This document shows, in pieces, positions 1 through 5,186 of a stretch of 9,914 nt of DNA (positions are counted from its first letter, which is position 1; every line of letters begins with the position of its first letter). This DNA comes from Acidobacteriota bacterium. Lineage in GTDB: Bacteria; Acidobacteriota; Vicinamibacteria; Vicinamibacterales; SCN-69-37. A program made the position numbers and the translations under genes. The notes beneath the pieces are model-generated. The model did not search any database. It saw only the letters and a list, made by a program, of their open reading frames with translations, and was not told the DNA's origin. The stretch covers positions 1-9,914 of the forward strand of contig JAKALV010000110.1 in NCBI GenBank assembly GCA_021824055.1. The letters are read 5' to 3'.

Positions 1-533
1 ATCTGCATCAGTGACAGCGTGCCTTCCATCATGCGCGCGCCGCCCGAGCAGCACACGATGATGACGGGCTGACGCGCGCCGATCGCGCGTTCGATCGCAC
101 GCGTGATCGATTCGCCAACGACCACGCCCATGCTCCCGCCGATAAACGCGTATTCCATCGCCGCGATTGTCGTGGGGATTCCGTCGAGCTCGCCCGTGGC
201 CGAGATCACGGCGTCGTTCAACCCCGTGGCCTTGATGCTGGCTTCAAGGCGCTTCCGGTACGGTTTGGTGTCGGTAAACGTGAGGGGATCGTTGGACCGC
301 AATTCGGCATCGTGAATCCGGTACGCGCCGTCAAACAGGAGCGCCAGGCGTTCGGCGGCGTTCATTCGAAAATGATGCGCGCACTTGGTGCAGACCTGCA
401 GGTTCGCGACGAGGTCCTTGTTGTACAGAATCTGCCCGCACGACGGGCATTTCACCCAGAGCCCTTCGGGCACGCGGCTGGTTTTGTCGGCCGGCGCCGT
501 GATCGGCCGTCGAGTGCGCTTGAACCACGCCAT
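1..533 (-). CDS. accD: Acetyl-CoA carboxylase carboxyltransferase subunit beta, N-terminal part (runs off window)
   Basis: This is the beta subunit of the carboxyltransferase component of acetyl-CoA carboxylase. With AccA it moves the carboxyl group from biotin to acetyl-CoA, giving malonyl-CoA for fatty-acid synthesis in the cytoplasm. The ATG at 533-531 opens a frame of 177 complete codons that stays open to the window edge. Residues 20-33 (RVPEGLWVKCPSCG) and the four-cysteine zinc finger C29-x2-C32-x15-C48-x2-C51 are typical of AccD. They are followed by an RLALLFD segment, an FIGGSMG motif and a CCSGGARMMEG motif, the start of the crotonase-fold acyl-CoA/oxyanion region. E. coli AccD is about 300 residues, so the C-terminal 40% or so is outside the window. 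The kinase gene ends 32 nt upstream on the same strand, so the two are probably co-transcribed. The ribosome-binding site is weak (GGACGGA just before the ATG). Confidence 0.96.
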   Translation of the reverse strand, partial: MAWFKRTRRPITAPADKTSRVPEGLWVKCPSCGQILYNKDLVANLQVCTKCAHHFRMNAAERLALLFDGAYRIHDAELRSNDPLTFTDTKPYRKRLEASIKATGLNDAVISATGELDGIPTTIAAMEYAFIGGSMGVVVGESITRAIERAIGARQPVIIVCCSGGARMMEGTLSLMQ

Positions 534-565
534 GATCCGTCCAGCTTATCAGTTCAAGACCGGCG

Positions 566-1219
566 CTACGCTCCGCCGCTCGTGCGCGGCACGTAGTACC
601 GCGTCCCGCGTGCCATCGACTGAATCTGCTTCAGCAGATCGTCCAGCGCCTCGTCGCCCCACGAGAGATCGAACTGCGAGGTCTCCACCACCAGGAGCGG
701 CGTGGCGGTGTAGTGAAAGAAAAAATGGTTGTACGCCTCGTTGAGTTCGGTGAGGTATTCGTCGCCGGGCTGGCGCTCGCGCGGCTCCGACTGCCGGCGC
801 GCGCGTTCCTTGAGTCGCTTACGCAGCAGATCGGTCGGCGTCTGCAGGTACACGACCACATCGGGCGCCGCGAGGTCCCGCGCCAGCAGGTCGTACAGAC
901 GCTGATAAATGAAGAGCTCGTTGTCGTCCAGATTCATGAACGCGTAGATCCGGTCGCGGTCAAACAGGTAGTCGGCCACCACGGTCTGGCTGAACAGATC
1001 GCCTTGTCGCAAGGCGAGTTGCTGGCGGTGGCGCTGCAGCGTGAAGAACAGCTGGGTCTGAAAGGCGGCGCCAGGCCGTCCTTCGTAGAACGCGTCCAGA
1101 AACGGGTTCTCGGCGTCGTCGAGCACGACGGTGGCGTCGAGACGAGCACCGAGGCGCTCGGCCAACGCGGTCTTGCCGAGGCCGAGGGGCCCTTCGATCG
1201 CCAGATAGCGGAAGTCCAC
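566..1219 (-). CDS. Deoxynucleoside kinase (deoxyadenosine/deoxyguanosine kinase-like)
   Basis: The product belongs to the dCK/dGK/TK2-type deoxynucleoside kinase family, which phosphorylates deoxynucleosides with ATP for salvage in the cytoplasm. Seen in the sequence, numbered from the GTG at 1219: a P-loop GPLGLGKT at residues 10-17, a DYLFDRDRIYA motif at about 83-93 (the Asp-Arg pair that contacts substrate in this family), and an arginine-rich LID with KRLKERARRQ at about 134-143. The C-terminus (RGTRYYVPR) is basic and aromatic. Substrate preference cannot be read from this. The same frame extends to another GTG at 1252, adding 11 residues. I prefer 1219 because family members normally start just before the (R)YLAIEGP strand, and because it leaves 67 bp before the divergent lipoprotein gene. 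Neither GTG has a visible Shine-Dalgarno. accD follows 32 nt downstream. Confidence 0.88.
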   Translation of the reverse strand: MDFRYLAIEGPLGLGKTALAERLGARLDATVVLDDAENPFLDAFYEGRPGAAFQTQLFFTLQRHRQQLALRQGDLFSQTVVADYLFDRDRIYAFMNLDDNELFIYQRLYDLLARDLAAPDVVVYLQTPTDLLRKRLKERARRQSEPRERQPGDEYLTELNEAYNHFFFHYTATPLLVVETSQFDLSWGDEALDDLLKQIQSMARGTRYYVPRTSGGA

Positions 1220-1229
1220 GCGCGGCCGA

Positions 1230-1237
1230 AGTATACC
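1230..1237. promoter_or_regulatory. Possible -10 element(s) in the divergent kinase/lipoprotein intergenic region
   Basis: The 67 bp between the two divergent genes contains a single AT-rich spot, GGTATACT on the minus strand (AGTATACC on plus). Read leftward it gives TATACT, placed so that transcription would start a few bases before the GTG at 1219 (near-leaderless). Read rightward it gives TATACC, about 50 bp before the lipoprotein ATG. No good -35 is visible in either direction, so this is a weak call based on a hexamer match and position. Confidence 0.25.
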
Positions 1238-1286
1238 AAGCGCGGCCGACACGCACGACGCGGTGCGCTACCATGGGGAAACCTGC

Positions 1287-3374
1287 ATGCGCCGCCACCT
1301 GTGGCCGATCGTTGTGTTGCTTGTTACCCTCTCCGGATGCGCGTCGGCGCCGCCCGCTCCGACGCCGGTGACCAGCCCGCCGCCGGTACTTTCCCTGGAC
1401 CGGCGCGTCGGCATGATCCTGCGACTCGAGGACCAGCGCTGGCTCGACGATGGCGCCGGCGCCAACTTGCTCAACCTGGTCACAGACCCCGACGCGCGCG
1501 TCCGGCGTCGCGCGGCGCTGGCGATCGGGCGCGTTGGACTCGAGGCCGGCGTGGCCGCCCTTGTCGGCGCGCTCGGCGACCCCGACGTTGACGTCCGGGC
1601 GTCCGCCGCGTTTTCACTCGGTCTCATTCGATCCAAGAGCGCGCTCGAGCCGCTGCTGACGTCGCTGGCCGACGCGCAGTGGGAAGTCCGGGCCAGCGCG
1701 GCCGAAGCCCTGGGGTTGGTTGGGGAGCCACCCGACGCCGTGCCGGCGTTCTCCATCGCAGCAGCCAACGCGATCGCCGCGATGGCGGCCGGGTGCCGGA
1801 CCCAGATCGCCGCCGTGGCGCCCGACGACGAACGGTGGCCGTTGCCGGCCGAACTCGACGCGTGCCGAACGGCGATCCTCGCGCTCACACGGCTGCGGCG
1901 GTACGACGCGTTGGCCAAGGTCATTCTGGACGACCGCGGCCAGCCCGTGTCGACCTGGTGGCCGGTGGCGTTTGCGCTGCAGCGCGTCGGCGACAAGCGC
2001 GCGGCCGCGCCCTTGGCGCTGCTGGTCAACGTGGACGGTGTGGACACGCCCTCGTTCGCGTTCCGCGGGTTGGGCGGTTACGGCGACCGGAGCGCGATCC
2101 CGGCCGCGCGGGCCGTGGCCGAACGGCGTTCCGCGGACGTGCGCGTGCGCGTCTCGGCGGTGCGGATGCTGGGCGCGCTCAAGGACGCCGAGTCCATCCC
2201 CGTGCTGCAGCGCGTGCTCGCGGACCAGCCGACGCCGCCGAATCTGGCGCTCGAAACGCTGACCGCGCTGGGCACGATCGGCGATCCGAAGGCGTTCGAC
2301 ATGATCGCGGACTTCTTCAGCAATCGCTGGGCGCCGCTGCGGGCGGCCGCGCTGTCCGCCGCGGCCAAGGTCGATCCCGAGGCGTTTCTCCTCGTCGTGT
2401 CCGGCCTTGGCCTGGACAAAGACTGGTCGGTGCGCGCGGCGCTCGCCGAGGTGCTGGCGGGACTGGACCCGGATCGCGTGCGCGGCGTGCTGGGCCAGCT
2501 GGCGAGCGAGGCCGATCCGCGCGTGCAGGCGCCGGCCCTCGAGGCGCTGACCAAAGTTGGTGCGCCCGATCTCGACGCGCGGCTGGTTGGCGCGCTCGAG
2601 GCCGCCGATTTCAATGTCCGCGCCACGGCGGCGCGGCTGGTGGCCGGCCGGAAGATCGCCGGCGCGCGCGAGCGGCTGGTCGCGGCGTACGCGCGCGGCC
2701 AATCGGACGCCAACGGCACGGCCCGAGGCGCAGCCCTGGCGGCGCTGGCGACGCTCGGGAAGGATGCCGCGGGACCGACGCTGCGCGAGGCCCTCGCCGA
2801 CAAGGACTGGTCGGTCCGGTTGCAGGCCGCGAACTTGCTGCACGCGCTCGGTGATTTGGCGGCGGAACCGCAGCGGCCGGCGCCGTTGCGGTTTCCGGCC
2901 GAGTACTACGAATCACCCGCGCTGCTGCGGCCGGTCTATTCGCCCCACGCGTTCATCGAAACCAAGTACGGCACGATCGAGATTGAACTCAACGTCGTAG
3001 AGGCGCCGCTGGCGACGCAGAGCTTCGTGACGCTCGCGCGCAAGGGCTACTTCAACGGCATGCGCATCCATCGCGTGGTGCCGAACTTCGTGGTGCAGGC
3101 GGGTGACGATCGCGGCGACGGCGCGGGCGGACCCGGCTACACGCTGCGCGACGAGTTGAGCGCGCTCCCGTACCGGCGCGGCACGGTGGGCATGGCCCTG
3201 GACGGCAAAGACAGCGGCGGCAGCCAGTTCTTCATCACGGTGTCGCCGCAGCCGCACCTCGACGGGAAGTACACGGTGTTTGGCGAAGTGGTCCGCGGCA
3301 TGGAACTGGTCGATCGGCTCACGCTCTGGGACGTGATCGAGCGCATTCGCGTGTGGGACGGGGTGAGTTTCTGA
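1287..3374 (+). CDS. HEAT-repeat lipoprotein with C-terminal cyclophilin-type peptidyl-prolyl cis-trans isomerase domain
   Basis: A 695-residue predicted exported lipoprotein. Residues 1-18 (MRRHLWPIVVLLVTLSGC) are a lipoprotein signal peptide with lipobox LSGC and lipidation at C18, followed by a short Ala/Pro linker. From about 40 to 525 there are roughly ten HEAT/PBS-like units, seen as recurring DPD-x-x-VR-x-x-AA-x-x-LG patterns, with a more divergent stretch at about 150-280. Residues 554-693 are a cyclophilin domain. MRIHRVVPNFVVQAGD carries the equivalents of the catalytic Arg, Phe and Gln (R596, F601, Q604), followed by GTVGMA, DSGGSQFFIT (642-651) and LDGKYTVFGEV. The position equivalent to CypA Trp121 is His657, as in many bacterial cyclophilins, so cyclosporin sensitivity is unlikely. 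I chose ATG 1287 over the in-frame GTG at 1263 because the signal peptide then starts correctly and GGGGAA (1275-1280) lies 6 nt upstream. Likely role (inference): folding or scaffolding of envelope proteins. Confidence 0.9.
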   Translation: MRRHLWPIVVLLVTLSGCASAPPAPTPVTSPPPVLSLDRRVGMILRLEDQRWLDDGAGANLLNLVTDPDARVRRRAALAIGRVGLEAGVAALVGALGDPDVDVRASAAFSLGLIRSKSALEPLLTSLADAQWEVRASAAEALGLVGEPPDAVPAFSIAAANAIAAMAAGCRTQIAAVAPDDERWPLPAELDACRTAILALTRLRRYDALAKVILDDRGQPVSTWWPVAFALQRVGDKRAAAPLALLVNVDGVDTPSFAFRGLGGYGDRSAIPAARAVAERRSADVRVRVSAVRMLGALKDAESIPVLQRVLADQPTPPNLALETLTALGTIGDPKAFDMIADFFSNRWAPLRAAALSAAAKVDPEAFLLVVSGLGLDKDWSVRAALAEVLAGLDPDRVRGVLGQLASEADPRVQAPALEALTKVGAPDLDARLVGALEAADFNVRATAARLVAGRKIAGARERLVAAYARGQSDANGTARGAALAALATLGKDAAGPTLREALADKDWSVRLQAANLLHALGDLAAEPQRPAPLRFPAEYYESPALLRPVYSPHAFIETKYGTIEIELNVVEAPLATQSFVTLARKGYFNGMRIHRVVPNFVVQAGDDRGDGAGGPGYTLRDELSALPYRRGTVGMALDGKDSGGSQFFITVSPQPHLDGKYTVFGEVVRGMELVDRLTLWDVIERIRVWDGVSF

Positions 3375-3390
3375 AGTGCCCGGACTTGTC

Positions 3391-3509
3391 GTCCTCGGGT
3401 CCTCTCGGTCCCGGGGTCCTCGGTTCACGCGCACGTGCACATCGGACGCAGGACCAGCCGGACCTGCGGACAACACGTGACCTTGGACGTTGAACCCTGA
3501 ACCTTGGAC
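3391..3509. repeat. Degenerate short repeats in the intergenic region after the HEAT/cyclophilin gene
   Basis: After the lipoprotein stop the DNA becomes low-complexity. GTCCTC occurs at 3391-3396, 3399-3404 and 3416-3421 inside a CTCGG/TCCCGG-rich stretch. ACCTTGGAC occurs at 3480-3488 and 3501-3509, with a GTTGAACCCTGA spacer that is itself related (GAACC/GGACC words). No ORF with protein-like features overlaps it on either strand. It looks like decayed tandem repeats. I see no terminal inverted repeats or transposase remnant. Confidence 0.45.
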
Positions 3510-3547
3510 TGGCGGCTACAGCAATATGAAATGCGCTCTGGAGCCGT

Positions 3548-3576
3548 AAAAAAAAGGGGGCGCAAAGCGCCCCCTT
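3548..3576 (-). terminator. Strong intrinsic terminator for the lysine-rich micro-ORF, probably bidirectional
   Basis: A perfect 8-bp stem, GGGGGCGC (3556-3563) and GCGCCCCC (3567-3574), closes a 3-nt loop and is extended by two A-T pairs. Read on the minus strand the hairpin is followed by eight consecutive U (A run at 3548-3555), a textbook rho-independent terminator 24 nt beyond the micro-ORF stop. Read on the plus strand the same hairpin is followed by TTCTCTT, a weaker U-rich tail. It could therefore also stop transcripts from the HEAT/cyclophilin gene, which ends about 180 nt upstream. Confidence 0.88.
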
Positions 3577-3599
3577 CTCTTCGTGCGGGCAAAAGCGTG

Positions 3600-3650
3600 T
3601 TAACGCTTCTTGCCGCCCTTCTTCGCTTTCTTGGCAGTCTTCTTCGCCAT
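3600..3650 (-). CDS. Candidate 16-residue lysine-rich micropeptide (unannotated small ORF)
   Basis: ATG at 3650-3648 to TAA at 3602-3600 encodes MAKKTAKKAKKGGKKR: eight Lys and one Arg in sixteen residues, with no hydrophobic segment. Three things argue that it is expressed. A very purine-rich Shine-Dalgarno, GGAAGGGGGGG (3669-3659), sits 8 nt before the ATG. A strong intrinsic terminator starts 24 nt after the stop on the same strand. All stop-proximal Lys codons are AAG or AAA in a clean AKK periodicity. The composition resembles the basic tails of bacterial histone H1-like proteins and of small ribosomal proteins, so nucleic-acid or ribosome binding is a reasonable guess, but I do not recognise the family. 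It is below the length cut-off of usual gene callers. The frame stays open upstream to about 3715 without another good start. Confidence 0.55.
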   Translation of the reverse strand: MAKKTAKKAKKGGKKR

Positions 3651-3658
3651 TGTCTTGT

Positions 3659-3669
3659 CCCCCCCTTCC
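3659..3669 (-). promoter_or_regulatory. Shine-Dalgarno of the micro-ORF
   Basis: GGAAGGGGGGG ends 8 nt before the ATG at 3650. It is the strongest ribosome-binding-site-like sequence I see in the window, where most conventional genes have weak ones, and it fixes the start of the 16-codon ORF. Confidence 0.55.
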
Positions 3670-3826
3670 AGGTGGTTTGTGCGAGGACGCGCTCCGCACT
3701 GCAGCGCCACTGCCTACCGGCACGTCAACGTGCACGTGCGTCGTCCGCGCTTCGTGGCAGGCGTGTCGCGAGTGCCGCGCTCAAACGCCTGACAAACTGG
3801 AAATTCGTGCGCTGGCTGGTGCGGGT

Positions 3827-3856
3827 AAAAAAAAAGGCGCCGCTCCGAGCGACACC
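3827..3856 (-). terminator. Intrinsic terminator downstream of ddl / small RNA candidate
   Basis: Read on the minus strand, GGTGTCGCT (3856-3848), a CGG loop and AGCGGCGCC (3844-3836) form a 9-bp stem, two pairs of which are G-U in RNA. It is followed directly by nine U (A run at 3827-3835). It lies 118 nt beyond the ddl stop and would end both the ddl mRNA and any transcript from the promoter at 3936-3964. On the plus strand there is no T tract after the hairpin, so it acts leftward only. Confidence 0.8.
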
Positions 3857-3929
3857 CATGGAACCCGCATCACGCCATGTTTCGCGACCACGTACCCAAC
3901 AAATAGGATGAGCCGTTGATCTTCACGCA
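3827..3929 (-). ncRNA. Candidate small RNA from the ddl 3' flank
   Basis: About 100 nt lie between a predicted start near 3929, placed 7 nt after the -10 hexamer, and the nine-U intrinsic terminator. A promoter and terminator so spaced, on one strand, with no conserved ORF between them, is the standard signature of a small RNA; here it would be a 3'-UTR-type RNA with its own promoter. I do not recognise a known family: it is not a tRNA, and I see no SRP RNA tetraloop and no tmRNA. The 5' part holds a probably unpaired UCAUCCU, which could pair with Shine-Dalgarno-like AGGAUGA sequences (speculative). An 18-codon frame starting GTG at 3926 (VKINGSSYLLGTWSRNMA) exists near the 5' end, so a leader peptide is an alternative. 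Confidence 0.45.
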
Positions 3930-3935
3930 AGATGT

Positions 3936-3964
3936 AGATTAGGGACGACTCGTACGAGAGTCAA
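3936..3964 (-). promoter_or_regulatory. Sigma70-like promoter TTGACT-17-TAATCT with palindromic spacer
   Basis: On the minus strand the -35 is TTGACT (3964-3959, 5 of 6 to consensus) and the -10 is TAATCT (3941-3936, 4 of 6), with exactly 17 bp between them. It is the best promoter match I found in this GC-rich window and begins only 9 nt past the ddl stop codon. The spacer contains the 10-bp palindrome CTCGTACGAG (3949-3958), extendable as GACTC/GAGTC arms (3947-3951, 3958-3962) that overlap the -35. This placement suits a repressor site. It reads leftward toward the small RNA candidate and the micro-ORF. Confidence 0.55.
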
Positions 3965-3973
3965 GCGCAAAAA

Positions 3974-5170
3974 TCAAAAAAGACTCGTACGGACGTCCTG
4001 TTTCTCTTTGAATCGCTCGACCGCGAGCGTCACCAAACGGTCGACGAGCGTCGGATAGTCGAGGCCGCTGGCCTGCCACAGCTGCGCATACATGCTGATC
4101 GTCGTGAACCCGGGCAGCGTATTCACTTCGTTGACGAAGATCTTGTTGGTGGATTTCGTGACGAGAAAATCCACGCGCGCGAGTCCGGACCCGTCGATGG
4201 CTTCGAATGCCGCGATGGCCTGCTTGCGCACTTCGGCGATGACTTTGTCCGTGAGCTTCGCCGGGATGACCGTCTTCGACCCGCCACTGATGTATTTGGC
4301 GTCGTAGTCGTAGAACTCGTTGGCCGGCACGACCTCGCCGGGCACGGAGGCTTCGGGCCGGTCGTTGCCGAGCACCGCGCACTCGATCTCACGCGCATCC
4401 GGGACGCCGGCCTCGACGATGATCTTGCGATCGAAGGACGCCGCGAGGTCGAGGGCGGCGTCGAGCTCGCCTGCCGTCTTCACCTTGGAGATGCCCACAC
4501 TGGAACCGAGATTGGCCGGTTTCACGAATACCGGGTAGGGCAGCACGCGTTCGATGCGTGTCCGGAGGCCGGCACGGTCGGCCTGCACCTCGCGCCGCCA
4601 GACCACGACCCAATCGGGAACGCGCAGGCCGTGGTGGCGGAAAAGGATCTTCATCACCGCTTTGTCCATGCCCACCGCCGACGCGAGCACGCCGCAGCCG
4701 ACGTACGCCACGTTGGCCAGCTCGAGCAGGCCCTGGATGGTGCCGTCTTCACCGAGGGGACCGTGCAGCACGGGGAAGATCACATCGAGGCCGAGGCCGG
4801 TCACGGACGTGACGGCGTCCACTTCTTCGCCATGTGTTTCGCGCGTGCGGGCGTCGCGGTGGTCGAGCAGCATCAGCGTGTCCGCGCCGGCGCCCGGCCG
4901 GGCCGGCAGAATGACTTCCCGCCCGCCACGGATGCGCGCGCCGTCGTTGCGCATCTGGTCGATGACGTCCGCGGCCGACGTGGCTGATGGCGGCCGGTCG
5001 GACAGGACCCACCGGCCGTCCTTCTCGATCTTCAGCGGAATGGGTTCGTATTTCTTCCGGTCGAGATTCGCGAAGACCGCGGCGGCCGACGCGAGAGAAA
5101 TCTCGTGTTCACTGGACCGCCCGCCGTACAGCACGCCTACCCGGAGTCGCTTCACGATTGTGGCGGTCAT
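3974..5170 (-). CDS. ddl: D-alanine--D-alanine ligase
   Basis: An ATP-grasp ligase that joins two D-alanines for the peptidoglycan precursor in the cytoplasm; 398 residues from ATG 5170. Motifs in order: LYGGRSSEHEIS at 14-25 (E21 equals E15 of E. coli DdlB), FPVLHGPLGEDGTIQG at 132-147, the ATP-grasp lysine/glycine loop KPANLGSSVGISK at 217-229, FYDYDAKY at 286-293, ARVDFLV at 331-337 (R332 and D334) and the metal/substrate site NEVNTLPGFT at 347-356. Y293 matches DdlB Y216, the tyrosine expected for D-Ala-D-Ala rather than D-Ala-D-Lac ligases. Compared with short DdlB (about 306) it has a longer region at about 55-125, as in DdlA-type enzymes. A perfect TATAAT overlaps the ATG, so translation may actually begin at the GTG of codon 6 (5155). 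The gene diverges from tgt across 16 bp. Confidence 0.96.
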   Translation of the reverse strand: MTATIVKRLRVGVLYGGRSSEHEISLASAAAVFANLDRKKYEPIPLKIEKDGRWVLSDRPPSATSAADVIDQMRNDGARIRGGREVILPARPGAGADTLMLLDHRDARTRETHGEEVDAVTSVTGLGLDVIFPVLHGPLGEDGTIQGLLELANVAYVGCGVLASAVGMDKAVMKILFRHHGLRVPDWVVVWRREVQADRAGLRTRIERVLPYPVFVKPANLGSSVGISKVKTAGELDAALDLAASFDRKIIVEAGVPDAREIECAVLGNDRPEASVPGEVVPANEFYDYDAKYISGGSKTVIPAKLTDKVIAEVRKQAIAAFEAIDGSGLARVDFLVTKSTNKIFVNEVNTLPGFTTISMYAQLWQASGLDYPTLVDRLVTLAVERFKEKQDVRTSLF

Positions 5171-5174
5171 TATA
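5169..5174 (-). promoter_or_regulatory. Consensus -10 hexamer TATAAT overlapping the ddl start codon
   Basis: TATAAT lies on the minus strand with its last two bases being the first two of the annotated ddl ATG. Used as a -10, it would place the transcript start near 5162, inside the reading frame, with the GTG of codon 6 (5155-5153) as the first usable start about 7 nt in. No convincing -35 is seen at 16-18 bp, so the call rests on the perfect hexamer in GC-rich DNA and the lack of any other space between ddl and tgt. Confidence 0.35.
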
Positions 5175-5186
5175 GGCTAAGCACTC

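Noticed and set aside
713..1591. Plus-strand ORF of 292 codons opposite the kinase and into the lipoprotein gene
   Set aside because: It overlaps two supported genes, has no start signals, and ends in a low-complexity Arg-rich tail.
1614..2843. Long minus-strand ORF (409 codons) and the plus-strand 1679-2854 frame (391 codons) inside the HEAT gene
   Set aside because: Both are Arg/Gly/Ala-rich shadows with no recognisable motif. The HEAT/cyclophilin frame has a signal peptide, repeats and catalytic residues.
3319..3735. Minus-strand ORF of 138 codons covering the micro-ORF region
   Set aside because: It runs through the strong terminator at 3548-3576 and into the lipoprotein coding end. The micro-ORF in another frame has the better SD and stop/terminator arrangement.
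3504..3911. Plus-strand ORF of 135 codons in the intergenic region
   Set aside because: It reads straight through two hairpin terminators and poly-A runs, and is Arg/Lys-rich without motifs or a ribosome-binding site.
3375..3973. tRNA, SRP RNA, tmRNA or CRISPR array in the intergenic stretch
   Set aside because: No cloverleaf with a GTTC-type T arm, no SRP GGAA-tetraloop helix, and no regularly spaced repeats of CRISPR length could be found by eye.
5171..5186. preQ1 riboswitch before tgt
   Set aside because: The intergenic space is only 16 bp, and no preQ1 aptamer-like hairpin is recognisable there.
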